Source of the DNA: Clostridiaceae bacterium Marseille-Q3526
GTDB taxonomy: Bacteria; Bacillota; Clostridia; Lachnospirales; Lachnospiraceae
Direction: 5' to 3'
Length of the DNA stretch: 64,000 nucleotides
NCBI GenBank assembly: GCA_018223375.1
Contig: JAGTTS010000008.1
Span: 74,362 to 138,361, forward strand
Positions 39,596 through 49,069 of the stretch are shown piece by piece; the first letter of the stretch is position 1, and the number at the start of each line of letters is the position of its first letter. The translations under genes and the position numbers were made by a program. The notes beneath the pieces were generated by a model. The model was not told the origin of the DNA. It did no database searches and saw nothing but the letters and a program-made list of their open reading frames with translations.

Positions 39596-41521
39596 ATGCG
39601 GATAAAGGTATCCAACTATATCGCCCAGAAGCTTTTGGAGGCGGGAATTAAGGATGTGTTTATGATTACCGGAGGAGGCGCCATGCACCTGGACGACGCC
39701 CTGGGACATCAGGAGGGATTAAACTGTATTTATAACCACCACGAGCAGGCCTGCGCCATGGCGGCCGAGGCCTATGCCAGAATTCACGGACAGATTGCGG
39801 CAGTCTGCGTCACCACAGGTCCGGGAGGAATCAACGCCATGACAGGCGTGGCAGGCGGTTTTATGGACTCGATCCCCATGTTTATCGTTTCAGGACAGGT
39901 ACGCTACGATACCATGTCACGCAGCACAGATCTGCACCTGAGAGCTATGGGAGACCAGGAGTTTGACATTACTGCCTCTGTGGCTAATATGACGAAATAT
40001 ACGGAGATGATCACAGATCCTATGAGAATCCGCTTCTGCATGGAGAAGGCCCTGTACCTGGCCTATGCAGGCCGTCCTGGCCCTGTGTGGCTGGACGTGC
40101 CGTTAAATGTGCAGGCAGCCATGGTGGAGACAGAGGATCTGACTGGCTTCGATCCGGCAGACTACGAGGCGGGAGGAACCGGCTGGGCGAAAAAGAGTGA
40201 AGCCGAGATTCCTATGGATACAGCCGGCCAGGGCGAGTACCGTGCACTTCTTCCTAAAAAGGTGGAGAAGGAGACGGCCAGAGAGATTATTAAGAAAATC
40301 CGGGCGGCCAGACGCCCTGTGATCAACGCAGGAAACGGAATCAGAATCGCAGGAGCCCACGAGGTATTCATCCGCGTGGCAGAGGCGTTACAGATCCCGG
40401 TAGTGACGGGAGCGGACAGCATTGACTGCATCTGGGACGAGCACCCGCTGTACACCGGAAAAGGCGGAAACGTGGGAGACCGGGCCGGCAATTTTGCCAT
40501 CCAGAACAGCGATCTGCTGCTTTCCCTGGGAAGCCGTTTAAGTTTCCGCCAGGTGGGCTACCGCTTCGATACATGGGCCAGAGAGGCCTACACAATCATC
40601 AACGATATCGACGCGGAGGAGCTGAAAAAGCCGACGCTTCACGTGGATATGCCGGTTCACGCAGACGTGAAGGATCTGCTGGAGACTATGGAGGAGGTTC
40701 TGAAGGAAGAAGAGCTTTCCAGGGACGCCATGGACGGGGAGACGCGGGAAGCTCAGGAGCAGTGGCTGGCTCAGTGCAGAACCTGGAAGGAGAAGTATCC
40801 GGTTGTGCTTCCACGCCATATGGAGGGAGGCACGGAGACCGAGGCCAACGTGTACGCCTTTGCCCACGAACTGAGCGCAAGGCTTTTGGAAGATCAGATT
40901 GTGGTGGTGGGCAACGGATCCGCCAACGTAGTCTGCGGCCACGCCAACATTATGAAAAAGGGACAGCGGTTTATTTCCAACTCAGGAATCGCTTCCATGG
41001 GATATGGCCTGCCTGCCTCCATCGGAGCCTGCATTGCAGGATCTGACCACGATATTATCCTGGTGACGGGAGACGGAAGCATTCAGATGAACCTGCAGGA
41101 GCTCCAGACGGTAATAGGAAGATGGCTGCCCATCAAGATTTTCGTGATCAACAACGGCGGCTATCACTCGATCCGCCAGACGCAGAAGAATTTCTTCGGC
41201 GAGCCGTTAATCGGAATCGGCGTGGACAGCCGGGATTTAACCTTCCCAAGCATGGAAAAGCTGGCGTGGGCCTACGGCTTCCCCTATGTGTCCATCCACG
41301 GAAACAAGGAGCTGGACGAGAAGCTGGAGGAGGCGTTAGCTATCGACGGGCCGGTGATCTGCGAGGTATTTGTGACGCTGGACCAGAACTTTGAGCCTAA
41401 GTCAGCGGCCAAGAAGCTGCCGGACGGAACGATGGTATCCCCGCCATTAGAGGATCTGGCTCCGTTCCTTTCCGACGAGGAGATGGATGAAAATATGATC
41501 ATCCCAAGGATTCAGAAATAG
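39596..41521 (+). CDS. Thiamine-pyrophosphate-dependent enzyme, acetolactate synthase-like
   Basis: A protein of 641 residues. The N-terminal PYR domain has VFMITGGGAMHL and the catalytic Glu in YNHHEQACAMAAEAYAR. The C-terminal PP domain has the Mg/TPP motif VTGDGSIQMN...INNGGYHS. The middle FAD-like domain is present in outline. In sugar loci, such enzymes can transfer an acetyl or related two-carbon unit from pyruvate to a keto sugar (YerE type) or act on a keto acid. Substrate is unknown. The ATG at 39596 follows AAGGAGAG. It is the first gene of a long plus-strand operon, divergent from the KdsB-like operon. Confidence 0.85.
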   Translation: MRIKVSNYIAQKLLEAGIKDVFMITGGGAMHLDDALGHQEGLNCIYNHHEQACAMAAEAYARIHGQIAAVCVTTGPGGINAMTGVAGGFMDSIPMFIVSGQVRYDTMSRSTDLHLRAMGDQEFDITASVANMTKYTEMITDPMRIRFCMEKALYLAYAGRPGPVWLDVPLNVQAAMVETEDLTGFDPADYEAGGTGWAKKSEAEIPMDTAGQGEYRALLPKKVEKETAREIIKKIRAARRPVINAGNGIRIAGAHEVFIRVAEALQIPVVTGADSIDCIWDEHPLYTGKGGNVGDRAGNFAIQNSDLLLSLGSRLSFRQVGYRFDTWAREAYTIINDIDAEELKKPTLHVDMPVHADVKDLLETMEEVLKEEELSRDAMDGETREAQEQWLAQCRTWKEKYPVVLPRHMEGGTETEANVYAFAHELSARLLEDQIVVVGNGSANVVCGHANIMKKGQRFISNSGIASMGYGLPASIGACIAGSDHDIILVTGDGSIQMNLQELQTVIGRWLPIKIFVINNGGYHSIRQTQKNFFGEPLIGIGVDSRDLTFPSMEKLAWAYGFPYVSIHGNKELDEKLEEALAIDGPVICEVFVTLDQNFEPKSAAKKLPDGTMVSPPLEDLAPFLSDEEMDENMIIPRIQK

Positions 41522-41543
41522 CAGGAGAGAAAGGCGGCCATAT

Positions 41544-42485
41544 ATGAAGATAGTTGCTACAGGAGCGACCAGCTTTGTGGGAAGCGGGGCTGTGAAGGCC
41601 CTTCTGGAGCGCGGGCATAAGGTTTACGCAGTGCTGAGAAAGGGATCCTCCAAGGCAGACAGGCTTCTGATAAACGGAGCCATGCCGGAAAACCTGGTGA
41701 TTCTGGAGGAGGATCTGGGAAGCCTTGAGCGCCTGGCAGAGCAGATTCCAGAGCCCTGCGACGTGTTCCTGCATATGGGATGGAAGGGGGCGGGAAGCGA
41801 TTCCAGGTCGGCCGCGGCCATCCAGGAGGAAAATGCCAAAGATTCCCTGAATGCTGTGCAGGCGGCGAAAGCTCTCGGCTGCAGACGTTTCGTTTTCACC
41901 GGTTCCCAGGCGGAGTACGGCGTCCACGACGCGCTGATGAACGAGGAGACCGGGTGCCGTCCCACATCCCCCTACGGGGAGGCGAAGCTTAAGGTGCGGA
42001 TTGAGGCGGAGGCCCTCTGCAGAAAGCTGTCCATGGACTACGGTCACGCCAGAATTTTCAGCACCTACGGAATCGGCGATCACCCCTGGTCCCTTCTCTC
42101 CACCTGTGTAAACACCTTCCTGTCAGGAGGCGTGATGGAGATGGGGGCCTGCACCCAGGACTGGAATTTCATGTACATTGACGACGCGGGAAGGGCTGTG
42201 GCCATGCTCTGCGAGTATCAGAAAAGCCTGATGGAGCAGGGATGCGTCTACAACCTGGGAGGCCCCATGGACGAGACAGGCCCTCTGAAACACTTTGTGG
42301 AAACGGTGTACGAGATGTGCGGAAGGAAGGGAAGCTGCGTGTACGGAGTGAGAAAGCCTAACGCGGAGGGCGTCGTGAACCTGATTCCCGATCTGACGAA
42401 GATGAAGCGGGTGATCGGATGGGAGCCCAGAGTCAGATTCCGGGACGGAATGGCCCGGGTCATTGAGAGCGTCCGCCCATCTTAA
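41544..42485 (+). CDS. NAD(P)-dependent sugar epimerase/dehydratase (extended SDR)
   Basis: A protein of 313 residues. The cofactor loop is VATGATSFVGSG and the catalytic YxxxK is in SPYGEAKLKV, with Ser in FTGSQAEYG. The C-terminal half holds the sugar-binding part (NFMYIDDAGRAV). It should act on a nucleotide-activated sugar. The segment VATGATSFVGSG differs a little from GATGFIG, as in some dTDP-4-dehydro sugar reductases or epimerases. It lies 22 bp after the TPP gene, in the same operon. Confidence 0.88.
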   Translation: MKIVATGATSFVGSGAVKALLERGHKVYAVLRKGSSKADRLLINGAMPENLVILEEDLGSLERLAEQIPEPCDVFLHMGWKGAGSDSRSAAAIQEENAKDSLNAVQAAKALGCRRFVFTGSQAEYGVHDALMNEETGCRPTSPYGEAKLKVRIEAEALCRKLSMDYGHARIFSTYGIGDHPWSLLSTCVNTFLSGGVMEMGACTQDWNFMYIDDAGRAVAMLCEYQKSLMEQGCVYNLGGPMDETGPLKHFVETVYEMCGRKGSCVYGVRKPNAEGVVNLIPDLTKMKRVIGWEPRVRFRDGMARVIESVRPS

Positions 42486-42604
42486 GAAAAATGTCCCTTG
42501 TAAATTCCTCCGCATAAGATTAGAATAATAGAAAATCCTGCAGGACGGGCCTGGGGCGTACCATGCCCGTTCTGAAGAGGGACAGGAAGAGAGAACGATT
42601 GACA

Positions 42605-43618
42605 ATGAAAAAAATCAGCATTTTAATTCCCTGCTACAACGAGGAAGAGAATGTAGGACCCATCAGCCAGGCTGTGGTGGAGACCATGACAAGGGAGCTG
42701 CCGGAGTACGACTATGAGCTGGTGTTTATTGATAATGATTCCACAGACCAGACCCGCCCCATTCTCAGGGAGCTGTGCAGACAGAATCCGAGGATTAAGG
42801 CGATTTTCAACGCCAAGAACTTCGGGCAGTTCAATTCCCCCTACTACGGACTTCTCCAGGTGACGGGAGACTGCGTGATCAGTATGGTGGCTGATTTCCA
42901 GGATCCAGTGGAGCTGATCCCCCAGTATGTGAGAGAGTGGGAGAAGGGCTATAAGATCGTCATCGGAATCAAGACGGGAAGCAAGGAAAATCCCGTTATG
43001 TACTGGCTGAGAAGCTGCTACTACAAGATGATCAAAAAGCTGTCCGACGTGGAGCAGATCGAGCATTTTACTGGTTCTGGACTCTACGACAGAGAGTTTA
43101 TCGAGGTGCTGAGACGGCTGGACGATCCGACTCCGTTTCTCAGAGGCATTGTGGCGGAGCTGGGCTATAAGAGGAAGGAAATCCCCTATGTGCAGCCTCA
43201 GAGAAGAGCCGGAAAGACTCACAACAATTTTTACCGTCTTTACGATGCGGCCATGCTGAGCATTACCTCCTACACAAAGGTGGGGCTGAGGCTGGCTACG
43301 ATTTTCGGCAGTATCTGCGCCGGTATCAGTATTGCGGTGGCTTTCGTGTATTTGATTTTAAAGCTGCTTCACTGGAACGATTTTCCGGCAGGCATGGCGC
43401 CTGTGCTGATCGGCATGTGCTTCCTGGGATCTGTGCAGATCTTCTTTATCGGTCTGGTGGGAGAGTACATTTTGTCCATCAACGCCAGGGTGATGAAGCG
43501 CCCTCTGGTGGTGGAGGAGGAGCGCCTGAATTTTGACAGCCCGGACGCCCAGGGAACCGAGAGGGAGAACGAGGAGACGGAGAAAGCCTTAAAGCAGGAG
43601 AAGAAGCATGAAATTTAA
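42605..43618 (+). CDS. GT2 glycosyltransferase, DPM1/GtrB-like, with C-terminal membrane spans
   Basis: A protein of 337 residues. The catalytic GT-A domain (about 1-225) has ILIPCYNEEENVG, FIDNDSTD, and the metal-binding motif MVADFQDP. Two membrane spans follow (about 236-260 and 268-295), as in enzymes that load a sugar on polyprenyl phosphate (GtrB, ArnC, dolichyl-phosphate mannose synthase type). The ATG at 42605 was chosen because the fold starts there; the longer in-frame start at 42563 adds a basic leader without a ribosome site. It overlaps the next gene by 11 bp. Confidence 0.88.
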   Translation: MKKISILIPCYNEEENVGPISQAVVETMTRELPEYDYELVFIDNDSTDQTRPILRELCRQNPRIKAIFNAKNFGQFNSPYYGLLQVTGDCVISMVADFQDPVELIPQYVREWEKGYKIVIGIKTGSKENPVMYWLRSCYYKMIKKLSDVEQIEHFTGSGLYDREFIEVLRRLDDPTPFLRGIVAELGYKRKEIPYVQPQRRAGKTHNNFYRLYDAAMLSITSYTKVGLRLATIFGSICAGISIAVAFVYLILKLLHWNDFPAGMAPVLIGMCFLGSVQIFFIGLVGEYILSINARVMKRPLVVEEERLNFDSPDAQGTERENEETEKALKQEKKHEI

Positions 43619-45794
43619 CGTAGATGTGGTGAGAATCCGCGAAAATTCCATACAGCTGAACGGATGGGCCATCGGAAAGACTCCGGAGGCCGCCATTTCC
43701 TATGACGTGGAGGATGAAAATCATAAGCATCTGGAGCACAAGTATGTGGCCACCAGAAGAGACGACGTCAGCCAGATTTACTTTGGAAGCGTGATTGACA
43801 GAGAGTTTGGCTTTGATATCCAGTTTCCCTATGAGAGGGGAAAGGATTATTATCTGGTAATCCGGGGCGAGGGCCGCAGAATCCGGGTCAAATACAATGA
43901 AGATCTGATTGCAAAGCGCAGCAGCGTGGCCCACAAGAAGATGCAGAAAATCAGGGATCTGATGAATATGGAAACGGTCCGGGTGGCCTATGACTTCTGG
44001 AAGGAGAACGGACTGAGGGCCCTGATCAAAAAGTCAAAGCACAAGATCCAGGGCATTGACAACGACTACGACTACGCCGAGTGGTACGATCTCACAAAGC
44101 CCACAGAGGAGGAGCTGGCGGCCCAGAGAACGGCAGTGTTTGAGTATATGCCAAAGCTTTCTGTGGTGATTCCAGCCTACAAGACGCCGGAGCGGTATTT
44201 AAAGGAAATGCTCAACTCCATTCTGGCCCAGACCTACGAAAACTGGGAGATCTGCATTGCAGACGGAAGCCCGGCGGGAGAGAGCTGCGAGCGGGTATTA
44301 AAGCGCTACGCGGAGCAGGACCGCCGTTTTAAATATGTGATTTTAGGAGAGAACAAGGGAATTTCCGGCAATACAAACGCGGCCATGGATATGGCGGCAG
44401 GAGACTTTATCGTGCTGGCGGATCACGACGATACCCTTCCTCCCCACGCCCTCTACGAGGTGGTGAAGGCCATCAACGAGCATCCGGAGGCAGACGTGAT
44501 TTACTCGGACGAGGACAAGATGGACATGGACGGCGGGGCGCTGTTCGATCCCCACTTTAAACCGGATTTTAACATTGATCTGCTTCGGAGCGTCAACTAT
44601 ATCTGCCATCTGTTTGTGGTCAGCCACGATCTGGCGGCCAGAACAGGAGGATTCCGCCAGGAATTCGACGGAGCCCAGGACTATGACTTTATTTTCCGGT
44701 GTGTGGAGTCGGCGGGACAGGTTTACCACATTCCCAAGGTGCTCTACCACTGGCGCTGCCACCAGAACTCTACGGCCAGCAACCCGGAGAGCAAGCTCTA
44801 CGCTTTCGAGGCAGGTTCGAGAGCCATTATGGCCCACTATGACCGTGTGGGAATCCAGGCGGAGCGTGTGGAAAAGGGCGTGGACTACGGCATTTACCAC
44901 TCGATTTACAGGATTCAGGGAGAACCGCTGGTCTCTGTGATTATCCCGAACAAGGATCACAGGCAGGATCTGGATCTCTGCATCCGCTCTATTATGGAGA
45001 AGGCTTCCTACCGGAATCTGGAGTTTGTGGTGGTGGAGAACAACAGCCAGGATCCGGAGACTTTCGCCTACTATGAGAAGCTTCAGAAGGAATTTCCAAA
45101 TGTCCGGGTAGTGAAGTGGGAGAGAGAGTTCAACTACTCTGCCATCAATAATTTCGGCGTCACTTTTGCAAAGGGAGAATACCTGCTGTTCTTAAATAAC
45201 GATACGGAGCCTATTGAGCCGCGTTTCATTGAGGAGATGCTGGGACTGTGCCAGAGAGACGACGTGGGCGTGGTGGGGGCCAGACTGCTGTACCAGGACG
45301 ACACCATTCAGCACGCCGGCGTGGTCGTAGGATTCGGCGGCATTGCCGGCCACACCTTTATCGGACTGCACAAGGCGGAGAACAGCTATTTCCACCGGGC
45401 TATGAGCACCCAGGACTACAGCGCTGTGACGGCCGCCTGCATGATGAGCAAGAAGAGCCTGTTCGAGGAAGTGGGAGGCTTTACAGAGGAGCTGGCAGTG
45501 GCCTTTAACGATATTGACTATTGTATGAAGGTGAGAGCCGCCGGAAAGCTGGTGGTCTATAATCCGTACGCTCTTTTGTACCACTACGAGTCAAAATCCA
45601 GAGGTCTGGAGGACACGCCGGAGAAGATTGCCCGGTTCAACAGGGAGATCCGGATTTTCTCAGAGCGGTGGCCGAAAATTCTGGAAGAGGGCGATCCCTA
45701 TTACAACCCGAACCTGACCCTCAGAAAGTCTAATTTCGCTCTCCGGGATCTGAAGAAGGAGGCAATCGGAGAGCCTTATAAGCTGGAGATCTAA
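43608..45794 (+). CDS. Bifunctional GT2 glycosyltransferase (two GT-A domains)
   Basis: A protein of 728 residues. An N-terminal domain (about 1-140) is beta-rich and followed by a basic linker. GT-A domain 1 (about 180-430) has SVVIPAYKTPERYL and YSDEDKMDMDGG; domain 2 (about 440-700) has VSVIIPNKDHRQDL and FLNNDTEPIEP. Each carries a nucleotide-sugar binding motif, so two linkages could be made by one protein, as in rhamnan or O-antigen assembly enzymes. It overlaps the previous gene by 11 bp. Confidence 0.85.
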   Translation: MKFNVDVVRIRENSIQLNGWAIGKTPEAAISYDVEDENHKHLEHKYVATRRDDVSQIYFGSVIDREFGFDIQFPYERGKDYYLVIRGEGRRIRVKYNEDLIAKRSSVAHKKMQKIRDLMNMETVRVAYDFWKENGLRALIKKSKHKIQGIDNDYDYAEWYDLTKPTEEELAAQRTAVFEYMPKLSVVIPAYKTPERYLKEMLNSILAQTYENWEICIADGSPAGESCERVLKRYAEQDRRFKYVILGENKGISGNTNAAMDMAAGDFIVLADHDDTLPPHALYEVVKAINEHPEADVIYSDEDKMDMDGGALFDPHFKPDFNIDLLRSVNYICHLFVVSHDLAARTGGFRQEFDGAQDYDFIFRCVESAGQVYHIPKVLYHWRCHQNSTASNPESKLYAFEAGSRAIMAHYDRVGIQAERVEKGVDYGIYHSIYRIQGEPLVSVIIPNKDHRQDLDLCIRSIMEKASYRNLEFVVVENNSQDPETFAYYEKLQKEFPNVRVVKWEREFNYSAINNFGVTFAKGEYLLFLNNDTEPIEPRFIEEMLGLCQRDDVGVVGARLLYQDDTIQHAGVVVGFGGIAGHTFIGLHKAENSYFHRAMSTQDYSAVTAACMMSKKSLFEEVGGFTEELAVAFNDIDYCMKVRAAGKLVVYNPYALLYHYESKSRGLEDTPEKIARFNREIRIFSERWPKILEEGDPYYNPNLTLRKSNFALRDLKKEAIGEPYKLEI

Positions 45795-45834
45795 GGCCTT
45801 AACAGAAGAGACCTGGAAAATAAGAGGAAGAGAT

Positions 45835-46830
45835 ATGACTGCGACTGTAACTGTGATTATTCCCAATTACAATGGGATGAAATTTCTGGAGCCGTGCTTT
45901 GAGGCCCTGAAGGCCCAGACCTACAGGAATTTTAAGATTCTGATGGTGGACAACGGATCCAGCGACGGAAGCAAGGAGTGGCTGAAGGCGCAGGGCGTGG
46001 ACACGATTTTTCTGGAGGAGAACACCGGATTTTCCGGCGCGGTGAACATTGGAATCAAGGCGGCTGACACGCCCTATGTGATTCTGCTTAACAACGACAC
46101 CAAGGCGGACGAGTACTATGTGGCGGAGATGGTGAAGGCCATCGAGCGGTCGCCGAAAATCTTCTCTGTCAGCAGCAGGATGATTCAGATGTATCACCCG
46201 GACCTTATGGACGACGCGGGAGATATGTACTGTATCCTGGGCTGGGCCTACCAGAGGGGGATTGGACAGAGCGTAAAGAAATACAGACGTTCCAGGCGGG
46301 TATTTTCCGCCTGCGCCGGAGCCGCCATCTACCGCAGAGAGGTATTCGAGCAGATCGGTTATTTCGACGAGATGCATTTCGCCTACCTGGAGGATCTGGA
46401 CGTGGGCTACCGGGCCAGAATTTACGGATATGACAATGTATACTGTCCTGCGGCAGTGGTTTACCACGTGGGAAGCGGAACCAGCGGTTCCAAGTACAAT
46501 GCATTTAAGGTAAAGCTGGCGGCCAGAAACAGCGTATATTTAAATTATAAAAATATGCCGCTTCCCCAGCTTGTGTTAAACGCGGCGCCTCTTGCCCTGG
46601 GCATGGCGGTAAAGCGGGGGTTTTTTAAGAAAATCGGTTTTGAGAAGGAATATATGGAAGGCCTGAAAGAGGGATTTTCTACAGTGAAGCGCTGCAGGAA
46701 GGTTCTCTTTTGCAGAGAGCATTTGAAAAATTATCTCCAGATTGAGATGGAGCTTATAGCGGGCCTTTTTATCTATACATGGGAATTTGCATCCAGAAAG
46801 CTGTCCGGCAGAAACACGCGGGAGAGCTGA
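45835..46830 (+). CDS. GT2 glycosyltransferase, WbbL/rhamnosyltransferase-like
   Basis: A protein of 331 residues. GT-A fold with VTVIIPNYNGMKFLEPC, LLNNDTKADEYY and EMHFAYLEDLDVGYRAR, the WbbL-like region where D/E-E-D residues act in catalysis. The C-terminus (about 240-330) is basic and amphipathic, as for membrane-associated rhamnosyltransferases. The ATG at 45835 follows AGAGGAAGAG. It is the third GT2 gene in a row, so the repeat unit contains several sugars. Confidence 0.87.
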   Translation: MTATVTVIIPNYNGMKFLEPCFEALKAQTYRNFKILMVDNGSSDGSKEWLKAQGVDTIFLEENTGFSGAVNIGIKAADTPYVILLNNDTKADEYYVAEMVKAIERSPKIFSVSSRMIQMYHPDLMDDAGDMYCILGWAYQRGIGQSVKKYRRSRRVFSACAGAAIYRREVFEQIGYFDEMHFAYLEDLDVGYRARIYGYDNVYCPAAVVYHVGSGTSGSKYNAFKVKLAARNSVYLNYKNMPLPQLVLNAAPLALGMAVKRGFFKKIGFEKEYMEGLKEGFSTVKRCRKVLFCREHLKNYLQIEMELIAGLFIYTWEFASRKLSGRNTRES

Positions 46831-46867
46831 CGGAGGGTGCGGTTAAGTCAGTTTCAAATACAAGGGG

Positions 46868-49024
46868 ATGATGAATCAGATGAATTATGATGGAGACGAC
46901 GAGTTAGAGCGTATGCGGCAGAGACGCCAGATGAGGCGGGAAGGCCGCCAGGATCCGGACCGCTTCGGCTATGAGGACAGCCGTTACGGGGAAGGCTTCT
47001 ACGAGAGAGGCAGCCGGACGCGCCGGGAGGCGGAGACCTCAAGAAGCGGCAGACAGAGCGCGGGAAGGGCCGGAGAACGGCCGGAACGCCGGATGAGAGA
47101 GGGAGAGAGAGACAGAGCGCGCCAGGACGGCGGCAGAACCTCCCAGAACCGCCAGAGCAGAACGAGGGACAGAGAGAGGGAGGCGTCAGGCAGCCCGTCC
47201 TTCCGTTCCGGCTACAGCGGCCCTAAGAACAGCCATAAAGGCAGTCAGAGAAGAAATCAGAGAGGAGGCCGTGGCGGCGGCTTCCAGATGGATCGGAGAA
47301 AGAAGATTTTCCTCATCGTGGGAGGCGTGATTCTGGCTCTCATCCTTTTCATAGCCGCAGCCTACGCCTATGTGAACCACAAGCTGTTTGGAAATATGGC
47401 CAGCGTGGATTTCGACGAGAAAAAGGTGGAGAACCTGGATTTAAGCGAGGAGCAGCTGGCCCAGATGAAGGGCCATTGGATGATCGCTTGTTTTGGAGTG
47501 GATTCCCGTGAAAAGGGCGGCGAGATGAACGTAGGAAAGGGAGCTAACGCCGACGTAAACATGATCTGCAGCGTGGATCTGGAGTCCGGCGAGATCAAGC
47601 TGGTTTCCGTATTCAGAGATACCTATCTGAATATCAGCGATAAAAATACTTATAATAAGATTAACGCGGCTTATGCCATTGGAGGTCCGGAGCAGGCGGT
47701 AGCGGCTCTGAATAAGAACCTGGATCTGAATATCACTCAGTACGCCACCTTCAACTGGAAGGCAGTGGCGGACGCCATCAACATTCTGGGAGGCGTGGAT
47801 ATTGAGCTGAGCGAAAACGAGCGTTCCTGGATCAACGCTTACATCACGGAGACAGTAAAGGAGACAGGAATCGGCTCCCACCAGATTCAGAAGGCGGGAC
47901 TGGTCCACATGGACGGCGTGCAGGCCGTGGCTTACGGAAGAATCCGCTACGGCGACACTGACTACGCCCGTACCGAGCGCCAGAGAATCGTTCTTCAGGC
48001 AGCCTTTGACAAGGTAAAGACGGCGGACTGGGCAACTGTCAACAATGTAATCCAGACAGTCATGCCGCAGCTGGCCACCAACATTGACATGGCGGATCTG
48101 ATTCCGTTAGCCAGACAGCTGGCGAATTTCCACATCGGAGATACCAAGGGCTTCCCGATGGCCAGAGGCGAAGCAAACGTCGGAAAGAACGGCGACTGCG
48201 TTATTCCTCAGACTCTCGTTTCCAACGTATCTGAGCTTCACCAGTTCCTGTTTGGAACGGAGAATTACCAGCCGTCCTCCAAGGTGCAGTCCTACAGCGC
48301 CCATATTTCCGAGGCGACTGGAATGTACAAGGAAGGAAAATCCATTGACCATGTACCGGTGGATCAGGGCTTAAATGCTAGCTCCTATGTAAAGGCAAAA
48401 CAGAAGCGGGCAGCTGAGAAGGCGGCCGCAGAGCAGAGAGCCAAGGAGGAGGCCGAAGCTGCCGCCAAGAAGGATGAGACCAAGGAGGCAGATCAGGCTG
48501 AGACCCAGGAGGAGACCAAGGATTACTTCGGAAACTGGGATGAGGAAGAATGGGACGAAGAGGACTGGGAGGACTTCTGGGACGGTGAGGACTGGTATGA
48601 GGACTGGGGCGACGATGGAATTCCAAGCGACGGAGGAGCCACAGGACCTGGAGCAGACACATCAGGTCCGGCAGGCGGTTCTGGAGATCAGGGAAATTCA
48701 AACTCTGGAGAAAACGGATCTTCCAAGCCTGGAAGCGGTTCTAAGGCTCCGGAGAAGGAGAGCAGTCCGTCCGGAAACGGAAGCAGCTCTGGAAAGACTC
48801 CTGGAAGCGGCGAGAGCAAACCGGCTTCAGGGGAAAATACCAAAGAGAGCGTTTCCAGTCCGGAAGCAAACAGCCCGGTAAGCCAGCCCAGCGCTCCGTC
48901 ATCCCCGCAGAGCGGATCCGGAGAACAGGGAAAAAACAAGGAGCCGCAGGCTCCCAATACGTCCAATACCAATCAGGAGGCAGCAGGACCTGGAGACGCC
49001 GGTCCTGCCGGCCCTGCTGCTTAA
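46868..49024 (+). CDS. LCP (LytR-CpsA-Psr) family cell-wall polymer ligase 1
   Basis: A protein of 718 residues. A long Arg-rich cytosolic region (about 1-143) is followed by one membrane span (about 147-169), then the LCP domain (about 210-460) with FRDTYLNISDKNTYNKINAAY and the Arg residues in YARTERQR that bind the lipid pyrophosphate. The C-terminal part (about 520-718) is acidic and then Pro/Ser/Gly-rich. LCP enzymes join the polysaccharide to peptidoglycan. Starts at 46868, 46871 or 46880 are all possible; AAGGGG at 46862-46867 favours 46880. It pairs with a second LCP gene beyond the priming transferase. Confidence 0.9.
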   Translation: MMNQMNYDGDDELERMRQRRQMRREGRQDPDRFGYEDSRYGEGFYERGSRTRREAETSRSGRQSAGRAGERPERRMREGERDRARQDGGRTSQNRQSRTRDREREASGSPSFRSGYSGPKNSHKGSQRRNQRGGRGGGFQMDRRKKIFLIVGGVILALILFIAAAYAYVNHKLFGNMASVDFDEKKVENLDLSEEQLAQMKGHWMIACFGVDSREKGGEMNVGKGANADVNMICSVDLESGEIKLVSVFRDTYLNISDKNTYNKINAAYAIGGPEQAVAALNKNLDLNITQYATFNWKAVADAINILGGVDIELSENERSWINAYITETVKETGIGSHQIQKAGLVHMDGVQAVAYGRIRYGDTDYARTERQRIVLQAAFDKVKTADWATVNNVIQTVMPQLATNIDMADLIPLARQLANFHIGDTKGFPMARGEANVGKNGDCVIPQTLVSNVSELHQFLFGTENYQPSSKVQSYSAHISEATGMYKEGKSIDHVPVDQGLNASSYVKAKQKRAAEKAAAEQRAKEEAEAAAKKDETKEADQAETQEETKDYFGNWDEEEWDEEDWEDFWDGEDWYEDWGDDGIPSDGGATGPGADTSGPAGGSGDQGNSNSGENGSSKPGSGSKAPEKESSPSGNGSSSGKTPGSGESKPASGENTKESVSSPEANSPVSQPSAPSSPQSGSGEQGKNKEPQAPNTSNTNQEAAGPGDAGPAGPAA

Positions 49025-49069
49025 CATTCCGGCCAACGGATGGATGGCAGCAGAATCAGGTGAGATACT

